64,000 bases of DNA. Origin: Mantamonas sphyraenae (Eukaryota; CRuMs; Mantamonadidae). A model generated the notes under the pieces. It saw nothing but the letters and a program-made list of their open reading frames with translations. It was not told the origin of the DNA and made no database searches. The DNA lies in contig JAPMXV010000060.1 of the NCBI GenBank assembly GCA_026936335.1, forward strand, positions 1 to 64,000. Reading direction: 5' to 3'. The position numbers and the translations under genes are program-made. Shown piece after piece: positions 55,168 to 64,000 of the stretch. Numbering within the stretch: position 1 is the stretch's first letter; each line of letters starts with the position of its first letter.

Positions 55168-56711
55168 ATGATGAGGTTGGCGGGTCCTGCGCCGCCCCCA
55201 ACCAATTCGCCATCCATGAGCAACGTCTCACATCCGCTGGCTCCTTCTCCTGGCCAGCCATCCTCCAATTCCGAGTCGTTGTCTTCTCCCAGCACTCGCT
55301 CCAAAGATTCCATGCAGGGTATGTGAGCAGCCCCGTGTTCCCACGTCGTGGCCCTCCCTTCACAACCCCCCCGAACCCAACTTCACGCCTCCTTCCTCGA
55401 TGGCTCCCGACTCACTCCTTCTTTGCTCCCATCCCAACCATCCTCTTTACCATGCAAACGCCCTCTCCGCCTCTGTTCCGCCCCGTCGCCCTCGCCGCAG
55501 CCGATCAAGACACCATCAAACTCTTGGCGTACGAGTTCCTCTCGGAAACGGGCGGCACGCCTCCACGCACGCGCGAGGTATGCACCAGCGAGGATGTGCC
55601 AGTGTCTCTCGAAGGTTTGCGTCTGCTCATGGACGATGGCTCCTTCAACGACATCATTAGTGTCTCCTCTGCCCTGCTGGAGAAAAAGAAGGCCCAGGGC
55701 GACCCCGTCATGCGCCTCTCCATCACCCTGTTTCGCGTGATTGCCATGCGCCAAACACGTCGCTACGCTCAACTGGTCCATGAGCTGGAGACCCTGGAAT
55801 CCTTCGATTCTGCCGCCTACCAGTTTGAAACGTATCCAGAACTCTACCCGGACAAAACGGGCAATTTTATGCCCTTCTCCCTGCGCGTGCATCGTGCCGA
55901 GCTACCTTACTTCCAGGGAAACACCTCGGCCGCCCTCGACAATCTCTATGCCTTGCGTGCCTTTTGTACAGAGCAGCTTCACGCGCTGCAGGACTCGCAC
56001 ACCACGAACGACAACGAGCAAACCGACTCGGGATCGTTTGACAAGCTTTTTGGCAACGATGGGCCCTCTGCCCTCGGCGGTGACCTTGCCGAGCATGCGG
56101 CTGGTCGACTGGACAGCGCAAAGGTCAGCCTGTGGCGCTCTCGCCACTCGCAGCTCCTTATGATGATTGTCAACTACCACCTTATGGACAAGGACATCAG
56201 CAGCGCCCTCAAGGTGTTGTCCACCGAACTGGAACAGTATCCAGACGATGTTCTCATCCTCTCCTGTATCGGGCGTATTTACCTTCAGTTTGGCGATGTC
56301 GAGAGTGCCGAGCAGTTTCTCCAATTGGCACACGACAACATCACCGAGAGCAAACGCACCTCGAGTGCCCTTGTGCAAATCAACGCCGGGTACCTCGCGC
56401 TTGCGCGTGGCAACTACGCAGACGCCATCGAGCGCTTCTCCGCCATCAGCACCGCCAACAAGGCTGTCAACAACATCGCCACAAACAACCTTGCCGTCGC
56501 CTACCTCTACTCCAAGAACTTGTCCAAGTCCCTCGAGGTGCTCGAGGAGAGCATCCGCCGCGACCCGTACACTCACCTCACACAGGCAACCTACGCAAAC
56601 CTCTCCACCCTCTACGATCTCTCCAGCGAGTCTGCAGCGCGCCGCAAGCAGCTCGTCATGGCTGTGGCCAAACACTACGGTCTGCCTCTTGGTCAGGCAG
56701 GCTCGCTGTGA
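55168..56711 (+). CDS. TRAPPC12: TRAPPC12-like TPR protein
   Basis: Exon 1 (55168-55318, MMRLAGPAPPPTN, Ser/Pro-rich) joins exon 2 (55501-56711) over a 182-base intron (GTATGT to CGCCGCAG, phase 1), giving 453 residues. TPR-like helices fill the C-terminal half: LWRSRHSQLLMMIVNYHL, YPDDVLILSCIGRIYLQFGD, INAGYLALARGNYADAIERF, NNLAVAYLYSKNLSKSLEVL and LSTLYDLSSESAARRKQ. These match, in order, the tail of TRAPPC12, a TRAPPIII subunit that acts in ER-Golgi traffic and, in animals, at kinetochores. Epsilon-COP was considered but its motifs are absent. It converges on the ferlin gene with 88 bp between stops. Confidence 0.8.
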
Positions 56712-56799
56712 TTGACGTGGTCTTCTTCGTGCAAATCCATTCTTCATTCGTCCTCTCCACAATCTCCTCCCTCCCGACATTGTCTTGACTGTCTCTTCA

Positions 56800-59700
56800 T
56801 CAGTTGTTGACAGCCTGGCGGAAGCCTGTGCTCACCAGAGTGGGGCCGATGGCCGAGGCGGCAGCAGCAAGCGCGCTCAGCAGGGCGCTGATGATAACCT
56901 TCCACCTGTTGCGCTTGGCAAAGTCCCAGCCCAGACGGTGCAGTTCCCACGGAGCAATGGAGTTGGGGCGATGCGGCTCGTCCAGGTGCGGGTTGTCGTT
57001 GGGCTCGCCGCGGCCGAGACCTGCCGGGCGTGCCTCTGCGTCCGCCTCTGTCAGCAGCTCAAGGCTGAAGTACATCGACGCCTGCTTGCCCTCAAAGTTG
57101 GGATGCGTCAGATCGACCCACTCGTTGTTTCCGTTGAACAGAGCACGCGTCTTGTGCTCCTTCAGCGTCTTCTTGAAGAAACCCTTCAGGGCCAGGTTGC
57201 ACTCGCCAATGGCGTCGTTCGGGGTCAGGATGTCCTGGTCCCACACCTGCAGCTTGAGACGCGACTTTTGCAAATCGGTGGGCAGCTGCACGGGGAAGAT
57301 GACGCGCCAGTTGAACTCGCCTGTGCCGTCCGTGCTCGTCCAGTGGATGTCGGTAAACTGCATGTTGTGTCCGTCCAGCATGGCGCTGCACTTCAAATCG
57401 TTGCCACGGTCGTCCTTGAACACACAATCCTTCACCTTCCAGATGATACCACGCAACTCAAAGTTCTCAGGCGGCGGCGGCGAAATGTCCAGCGCCGGGA
57501 TGCCTGCCGCCTGCTCGGGCGTGTAGATTTCCAGCCACATGGCCAGCTTGCCCTGCGGGAACGAAGAGGCAGGATGCCACAGCGAGCGGAACTCGGTCGG
57601 TTTGTCCGTCATCTCGCCCCACTCGTCGGAGAAGTAGCGATTTTCCAGATCGATGACCGTGCTGCCGATCAGCTCGTCTGCCAGGTAGTCGGCGTCGTAG
57701 ATGTCAATGTGCAATTCCGAATTGCCCGGCAGCGTTGCGTCCAGCTCGTAGCATTTGAAAAACTCGGGCCGCAGCGTCTCCTTGCACATGTTGTCGCGGT
57801 CGTTGATTTTGTTGCGTTCGCCCGTGCCGTTCCACATGGTCACGTAGGGGTCAGCCTTGCCGTTCGAGTCCATGGGCACAATCTGCGACGCGTACAGGAC
57901 GTACACGCGTACGATGTAGTCCATGGGTTCGTACAGCTCCTGCAGGTCGATGGGCTCTTCGCGCGACGCCTCCGCTGCCTCCAACACGCGGAACTGGCCT
58001 TTGAACTTGCCCACCACGCGCAGCGACGAAAACCACGAGCCAGCCTTGCCTCGATAGATGGGATACTCGTCAAAGGGCAGCTTGGTGAACATGTGTTCCA
58101 GTTCGTGCGGCGTGGAAATGCGGTCCAGAATGGACTTTTCCTCCTCCAGGTCTTCCTCGCCTGCCAGCACGACGTCCGGTGTCTCCTCCAGCGTGCGCAC
58201 ACCAATGCCGGCCTCCTCGGGCGACACAAACTCAAACATCTCCGAAACCTCCTGATTGCACTCGTCGACGTCGGTGGGAATCTCGTCCGACTTTTCCTTG
58301 GTCGACACCGTCATCTGGTTGCTCATGTCAGCCAGCTCGCCCGCGTCGTCCTGGCCTCCGGGGATCTCGTCGACCACGGGTGGCAGGTTGTTCATGGGAA
58401 TTTCCATGTTGGTCCAGGGCATGAAGGGCCCAATGGGGATGGAGGCCGAGCCCACCTCGCACGCAATGCCCAGGCGACGGTCGTACACGCGCATGTTGAT
58501 GGTGGGTGCGTACAGTGGGTTCAGAGGCAGGTCGATGTTCATGCGCAGCACCTCCAGATGGTTAGGGTTCTTGCCGCTGGGCTCGTGGCACGGCTGCGTA
58601 CGCAGAACGTTTTCGTCCGAGCTGCGGTCGCCACAGTCAAATTCAATCCAGGGGTCGGACACGTCCATAAAGAGATAGGGCAGCATGTTACGCAAGCCGA
58701 CGGCCGAGATCTCAAACACGCAGGGCTTGGTCTGAGGGACGATGGATTGCGGGCAAGGGTATTTGGCCACATCCTCCTCGGCAATGAGCTGGAAGCTGGC
58801 CAGAATGGCACCTTGGGTCTGGTCGGGGTTGTCCTTGTACATGTCGTACCACTTGGGCGTGTTTTGGAACTTGCAGGGTGCCTTGCGACAGGGGATCTCA
58901 AAGCGTCCCAGGAACTCGTCGCTGCCAAAGGTGTCGTAATCGTACACGGAGATCATGATGTCCGGAGCAAGCTCGAGGTTGGTGGGCAGCTCCACTTCCA
59001 GCTCGATGGTCTGATACCACTGCGGGAACAGGGTCTTCATCTTGGTCTCGGTTTGCTTGTAAAAGTGACCGCACTGCACGATGGCGTACGGGTCCGACAC
59101 GCCTGTGGAGTCGGCCACGGGCAAGTGCTTGCCCTGGTAGAGGTGACCACGCAGCAAGTACTTGCGCAGCACGGGCTTCTTGATGGCAGCACGAGGCACC
59201 TTGCAGTCGCGCTCGCGGCCAAAGTTGAGGGCGCACAGGAGGAAGCCTGGGATGCGGTCGGGGTTGTATGCGGCCGAGAGACGGTCTGCCTCGAGCACCT
59301 TCCACTCAGGCTTGTGCTTGAAGCCACGGATGCTCTCGTAGTCGTACTTGAGGTAGCCGATGCGCTCTTCGCCGCCGAGTGCGCCCACGCGGAACACGTT
59401 GACAAAGATGAGCGGGATGGAGTCGTTGTTTTCGGGCAGCTCAAAAACAGCCTCGTCAAACTGCTCGTACCAGTGGACAAAGCCCTTCTTGGATGACTGC
59501 TTGGTGGAGCGGAAGCGGTTGGGGCCGCACACCACCTCGACAATGTACGAGGCCAGCATGCCTGTGGGCAGCTCGGCAGCCTCGTAAAGCTCGAAGCGCA
59601 TGAGAAAGGTGTCTGTGGGCGGCTCGGCGCATGGGGAAAGGGCCTTGAGACCCTGCTGCGGGTCGTCGTCCTGGATGGCTTCCATGCCGAGCAGGACGCG

Positions 59701-60993
59701 TCCGAGGTAGTCTGTCTTGAGACCGTAGGCGTCGGAACCGAGGTTGGAGATGTCTGCCATGAGGGAGGATCGAGGCAGGCCGTACAGGTTGTACCACTTG
59801 GGAGGCATCTCCTCGATCTGGATGTCTGTAAACTTGAACTCCGTGGAGGAGACGAGGTCGGCGCCGACCATGTCCTCGTCCCAAACCTGGAAGTTGATGG
59901 CGTTGCTGAGAGTGGGCGTGAACACGGGCACACGGATCTCCTCGTACCACTCTGGGTTGTAGTTGTTCTTCTTGACGGAGGTCTTTTGCGACTCGTTGCC
60001 ACCAAACTTGACGGAGCAAAAGGCATCGATTTTGCCCATGACATCCATCTGGGGCAGGTCTTCGGCCTTGAAGCAGCGCACGCAGAGACTGTAGCCCGTG
60101 AGCTCGAGCTGGGGCGGACGCAGCACCATGGAGGAGATGTCCTCGCCGGCGTCTGTGTCGTCCTCGTCGTCCTCGTGAGTGGGAGGTTCCTCGCCAGCCT
60201 TGAGCACCGTGGCAGTGACAAGAAGGTATCCATGTGCCTCGGCGTCCTTCTCCAGGTCACAGAGCATGAGCCACTGGCGGTAGCACTCGTGGCCCTGCTG
60301 GCCGTACACGTAGTCGACCTCGAGCTCGTATTGGCCCTGCAGATGGGATTGGTTGGAAGAACGGCGGGAGTGTAAACAGGGCTGTGTCAGCAGTGTGTTG
60401 TGCGGGTAGTTGGACGCAAGCACCGTATCAAGGAGTGGCGGGGCGCCCTGGGGCTTTTTTGTGGGATTGAGGAGAGCGCGGAAAACGTACCACAAGCTCG
60501 TTTTTGAAGAAGGTGTTTGCGTCGTACACACCGATGTTGATTTTTGCCGAGGCGTACTCGTCGGGACTCCACTTGAAGTTGAAGAACATGAGATGGTCTG
60601 GGCAGGGGTGAGGCGAGGCGGGCGTGAGCGAGGGTCTGAAGAAAAGCTGGGCGAGGCGCGGCTTTTCGCTGACGCAAAATCGGGAGGGCTCGTGCGAGCA
60701 TCGACGGCCCGTAAACCTACCCCAGGTGCAGTTGGAGGTCTTTTTGTGGATCTCTGTGTTTTGTTTCTGGCCAGCACACTCGACGATGCACACGGGGTCG
60801 GTGGTGTCACCCCAGCCACTGCGTGGGACGGTGCAAAGCGGGAGATGGGGCAGCGGTGTCAGAGGCCCAATTCTCTGCAGGGTGCGGGTGCTAGGGCCCT
60901 GAAGGGCTGTCTTGCGCAGGTTACTTACACTCCCTTGAGCTCGCGCGCCTCGATGACGTGCACCATCACCTTGTAGTCTTCCTTGGTACCCAT
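56800..60993 (-). CDS. Ferlin, multi-C2 tail-anchored membrane protein
   Basis: Four exons (60929-60993, 60721-60815, 60491-60597, 56800-60336) in consistent phase give 1267 residues from MGTKEDYKVMVHVIEA. About six C2 domains: 1-110, 169-300 (SLCVRCFKAEDLPQMDVMGK), 480-620 (HLPVADSTGVSDPYAIV), 630-760, 895-1030 (IVPMDSNGKADPYVTMW) and 1047-1180. Asp residues suited to calcium binding are clear in the second, third and fifth. The C-terminal TM helix (VIISALLSALAAAASAIGP) is followed by only about 15 residues, the ferlin tail-anchor layout. A FerB-like region may lie between the second and third C2. Ferlins drive calcium-dependent membrane fusion and repair. The protein is shorter than animal ferlins (about 2000). 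Starts 60 bp from the divergent GTPase gene. Confidence 0.9.
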
Positions 60994-61053
60994 GGTTTTG
61001 TTGGCTGCCGAGCAAGAAGAGAGGTTGTCTGCGCGGGGGCAGGCAGCGTTTGC

Positions 61054-62649
61054 ATGTCTTCCAAGCTTCTGATCGGGTGAGCAAAATGTGTGGCAGCAGG
61101 GTGTGGAGTGATCACAACGCGGTGTGTGGTGCTGACTCGTCAGGATTGTTGCAGGTGCGTGGGCAAGCCATCGGCTGGAAAGAGCAGCTTTCTGAACGCT
61201 GCTACGGACGCGACAGCCAAGGTGGGCAACTATCCGTTCACGACCATCGAGCCAAACATTGGTGTGACACACTACGCCTATCCGTGTCCTTGCAAACGGT
61301 TCAACAAAAGCGAACAATGCGCTCCCAAGTACGGGAGCTGCCACGACGGAACACGGTTGATTCCTGTGAAGCTGCTGGATGTGGCTGGCCTGGTGCCCGG
61401 TGCAAGCGAGGGAGCAGGCAAGGGCAACCGATTCCTGGACGATCTACGCACTGCAGACGTGCTCATGCACGTGGTGGACGTGTCAGGAACAACGGACGAG
61501 CAGGGGCGAGAAACCGTCGGCTACGACCCCATCGACGACGTAGACTGGCTGCACGCTGAGATCCATGCTTGGATATACGCCAACTTGTGGAGCAAGTGGG
61601 ACACGATCAAAAGGCGGCACCAGCTGACGCGTACGTGGGGTGTTTTCCGTTGAGCTCCGACAAGGTTTCCTGGAAGCGACCTGCCAGACAGGGATGGACT
61701 GACACAGGTGCGCACGCACTCACGTGCGCTTTTGCACATTCAACACGTGCACACAGAATCGACGGCGCTGCACACGTTGCAGCGGCAGATGGGCGGGTAT
61801 GGAACGAAAGAGGTGGTGTTGGCCAAGGTGCTGGATCGGCTGGGGATCAACGAGCCATCCAACCTGCACGAGTGGGTGGAGGACGACGTGCATCGCTTCG
61901 TGGACATGTTCCTCGAGGTGCGCTTCCCTATCATCCTCGTGCTGAACAAAATCGATCTGCCAGACTCGGACAAGAACATCATGCGCATCTGTGAAAAGTA
62001 CGGAGACGAGCGCGTGGTGTGCACATCCGCCCTTGCCGAAATGCTTCTTCGCAAGATGGACAAGAGCGGATACATCCGCTACGAACCCGGTGCCGATGCC
62101 TTCTACACGGCGGAAGACGAGGAGGCGGAGGAGCAGTCGTCGTCGTCTTCGGCGTCATCATCGGCGGCAGGGCTGAAGAAGATGGATGAAAAGAAGAGCA
62201 AGCGGATGGAAAAGATCCAAGATCTGGTTCTGTTCCGGTACGGATCGACGGGTGTGCAGGATGCGGTGAACTTGGCTGTGGAAACGTGCCGCTACCTTCC
62301 AGTGTTTCCCGTGCGCAACCTCAAAACCTTTGGGACGGGAGACATGGGCGACAAACGTGCGTTTGTTGAGTGCTACCTGATCCCGCCTGGGGTCACCGTG
62401 CGCCAGTTTGCAGGCATGGTGTCCACTGCGTTGGAGGAGAACTACGGCTACGCCGAGGGAGTGGACGGGCGCAGGTTGGGTGAGAACGACGTCATCACGG
62501 ACAAGAACAACATCATCAAGTACACCGTGGTGGAGCGCCAGGATGCGGGGGCGTCGTCCAGCGGCACAGCAGCCAAGGAAGGCGAAGGCAAAGACAAGAA
62601 GGCGGCCAAGGCCAAGGACAAGAAAGACGTGGATGACAATGAATTCTAG
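61054..62649 (+). CDS. YchF/OLA1-related GTPase of the YGR210C type
   Basis: Three exons (61054-61076, 61155-61630, 61757-62649) give 463 residues. The 23-base first exon encodes MSSKLLIG, and the junction restores GCVGKPSAGKSSFLNAAT (G1 P-loop). Then come NYPFTTIEPNIGV (G2), LLDVAGLVPGASEGAGKG (G3), VLNKIDLPDS (G4) and a C-terminal TGS-like region (FGTGDMGDKRAFVECY) with a Lys/Asp-rich tail. The Cys pattern PCPCKRFNKSEQC and CHDG between G2 and G3 marks the archaeal/fungal YGR210C branch and not OLA1. Presumed ribosome- or tRNA-associated GTPase. A Ser run near residue 290 is an insertion. The second acceptor is chosen by phase among several nearby. Confidence 0.87.
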
Positions 62650-62679
62650 GGAGCTGCTTGCACTGGTGTCATTGTGGGA

Positions 62680-63333
62680 TCATCGATCATTGAGATTCGC
62701 GGTCGCCGAGCTGCTGCTGCTTCCAGCCTCGACGCTGGTCTCCTCCTTGGCGCTGCCTTGATCCATGTTGTTCTGCTTGCCCTTGTTTCCTCCTTGCTTG
62801 CCCTGCTTGCCTTGCTTTCCTTGCTTTCCTTGCTTTCCTTGCTTTCCCTGCTTGCCTTGCTTGCCCATTTTGGCAGTGTCCTCGACATCGCGATCAAGGA
62901 TCAGCGTCACAGGGCCGTCGTTGGTCAGCTTGACATCCATGTAGGCACCAAACACACCAGCCTTGATCTTGTCTTCGGAATAGAGTGACTGGGTCATGCC
63001 GACAACCTCGTCAAAGAGCACTGCGCCGTCCGTGCCGTTCATGGCTTTGTTGTAGTTCGGGCGCGTGCCCTTCTTGCAGTCTGCATACAGGGTAAACTGG
63101 GACACAAGCAGCACTTCGTACTGATTATCCATCACGCTGGTTGTCCAGGGCTTCCCGTCCTGGTTGTCCCACAGACGCAGCGAAAGCAGCTTGTTGATCA
63201 GCCACTCGGCCTCGGTCACCGTGTCGCTGGCGTTGAATCCCACCAGCACCATGAGGCCCGAGCCGATCGACGACACAATCGATCCTTCCACCTCTACTGA
63301 CGCATCCTTGACGCGCTGGACGACCAAACGCAT
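62680..63333 (-). CDS. DTD1: D-aminoacyl-tRNA deacylase (DTD1) with Gly-Lys-Gln repeat tail
   Basis: 217 residues from MRLVVQRVKDASVEV. The core of about 150 residues keeps the two active-site signatures, SQFTLYAD and NDGPVTL. DTD removes D-amino acids from tRNA (and glycine from tRNA-Ala), protecting translation. The core continues into about eight Gly-Lys-Gln units and then a Gln/Asn/Ser-rich end, about 65 residues beyond a normal DTD. The repeat is encoded by 9-bp tandem units (62,800-62,870), prone to slippage. The start is 33 bp from the divergent METTL18 start and the stop 30 bp from the GTPase stop. Confidence 0.93.
   Translation of the reverse strand: MRLVVQRVKDASVEVEGSIVSSIGSGLMVLVGFNASDTVTEAEWLINKLLSLRLWDNQDGKPWTTSVMDNQYEVLLVSQFTLYADCKKGTRPNYNKAMNGTDGAVLFDEVVGMTQSLYSEDKIKAGVFGAYMDVKLTNDGPVTLILDRDVEDTAKMGKQGKQGKQGKQGKQGKQGKQGKQGGNKGKQNNMDQGSAKEETSVEAGSSSSSATANLNDR
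62797..62872 (-). repeat. 9-bp tandem repeat encoding Gly-Lys-Gln
   Basis: On the plus strand, units of the type TTGCTTTCC or TTGCTTGCC recur about eight times in frame within the DTD1 3' end. The variation is mostly synonymous (GGA/GGC), so the codon unit has been under some constraint or was made from two variant units. Confidence 0.88.
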
Positions 63334-63366
63334 TGCAACAGGCTGAAGAAAGGACGAAGAAGAAGA

Positions 63367-64000
63367 ATGTTTGGCTCGGTGAGTGCTTGCACGGACCTGC
63401 GTTCACGCTCAGTCGCTGTGGCGTCAATCACGTGCATTCCCTTCCCACACATCCAACACCCACACCTTTGTCTGTGTGAACTGACCCTGTGTGAATTGCT
63501 GCACGTGAGCAGAAGGCAGACAAGGAAGACCCCGAGTACGACGACTTTCTGGACGACGAGGACGAGGACGACGAGGTGGTCCACGTGGCCGGTCAGCTCG
63601 CAGAAGGGGCTGTGGAGAACGGTGGCAGCAGCAGTGCGGGTATACATACAGCAGAAAACACACAACAGGAATCACAGACGACGCAGGGCGAGTGGCAAGC
63701 GGCACGCAAGGTGCATCCGCAGCTGAACGTGGAGCCGCTGGCCATTGAGTACGCGCTGAACACAGCCACGCTGGAAGATTTGGGCAATGATCGTAGCGTG
63801 GCACGTGTATGGATTCCTCCCAGTGACTCGGATGCCATGGTCAAGCAGATGCTAGAGGAACAGGCGGTGGGCGGGGACTCGGACACGGATCTTGTGCCAC
63901 GCGTGTATGAAGGGGGCATGAAACTGTGGGAGGGCGGATTGGACCTTCCCAAGTACATGTGTGAAGCAAAGCTCGTGTGCAAAGACAAACGTGTGCTGGA
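63367..64000 (+). CDS. METTL18: METTL18-like protein-histidine methyltransferase, 5' part
   Basis: Partial; it runs off the window. Exon 1 (63367-63378) encodes only MFGS before a GTGAGT donor. Exon 2 begins at 63513 (KADKEDPEYDDFLDDED) in phase 0 and stays open to the end, giving 166 residues so far. After an acidic region come LATEDLGND-like spacing and VPRVYEGGMKLWEGGLDL, the family signature just before the SAM-binding domain. METTL18/HPM1 methylates a histidine on ribosomal protein uL3. The SAM motif itself should lie just beyond base 64000. An alternative reading as a generic class I methyltransferase is possible. Confidence 0.78.

Noticed and set aside
55168-56711. Epsilon-COP as identity of the TPR protein
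   Set aside because: Length and helical repeats fit loosely, but the ordered C-terminal motifs (NNLAVAYLY, LSTLYDL) match TRAPPC12 better.
56785-59496. 903-residue open frame opposite the ferlin gene
   Set aside because: Antisense shadow of GC-biased codons; the ferlin frame shows six C2 domains and a tail anchor.

Overview
This window is the left end of a chromosome from a unicellular eukaryote. It opens with about 28 copies of the C-strand telomere repeat CCCTAA, and single-copy coding DNA starts less than 300 bases further in. The genes are eukaryotic throughout: spliceosomal introns (mostly GTGAGT, GTGCGT, GTACGT or GTAAGT to CAG), an intron-bearing nuclear tRNA-Tyr, and orthologs of HIRA, COMMD3, KXD1, ARMH3, TRAPPC12, TXNDC15, DNAJB13, METTL18, a class I myosin, a ferlin and a CLC channel. 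DNAJB13 (radial-spoke Hsp40) and TXNDC15 (cilium-linked thioredoxin) suggest an organism that can build a flagellum. The DNA is GC-rich and very compact. I infer a free-living flagellated protist, perhaps near amoebozoans, apusomonads or opisthokonts. No species can be named from this sequence alone.

Layout. 1-168: telomere. 442-12026: fast-evolving subtelomeric block holding a protein built of two duplicated modules (A-B-A-B), four related LRR-ankyrin genes that share an unusual C-terminal module with an F-box-like end, and a small membrane protein. 12034-18717: membrane-anchored tripeptidyl-peptidase-like protease, myosin I, KXD1. 18701-25287: a 1.18-kb inverted repeat, each arm carrying tRNA-Tyr and tRNA-Asn, enclosing a thioredoxin-UBA-UBX protein, ARMH3 and COMMD3. 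The gene fragments at the arm ends fit a staggered-break inversion. 25330-36346: two very large paralogous helical proteins of unrecognised family on either side of a 7TM protein. 36429-64000: DNAJB13, a WH2/coiled-coil protein, a kelch protein, two type II membrane proteins with propeller-like ectodomains, a small acidic protein, TXNDC15, HIRA, CLC, TRAPPC12, ferlin, a YGR210C-type GTPase, DTD1 and the 5' part of METTL18.

Architecture. Genes are packed as divergent pairs with start codons 24-113 bp apart and convergent pairs with stop codons as little as 7 bp apart. Introns are few and sit near the 5' end, often inside the first 30 codons. Gene models below were rebuilt by joining open frames across GT-AG (once GC-AG) introns with matching phase. 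Where homology crosses a junction the model is strong; elsewhere it is flagged as inference. Most other long open frames are GC-rich antisense shadows.
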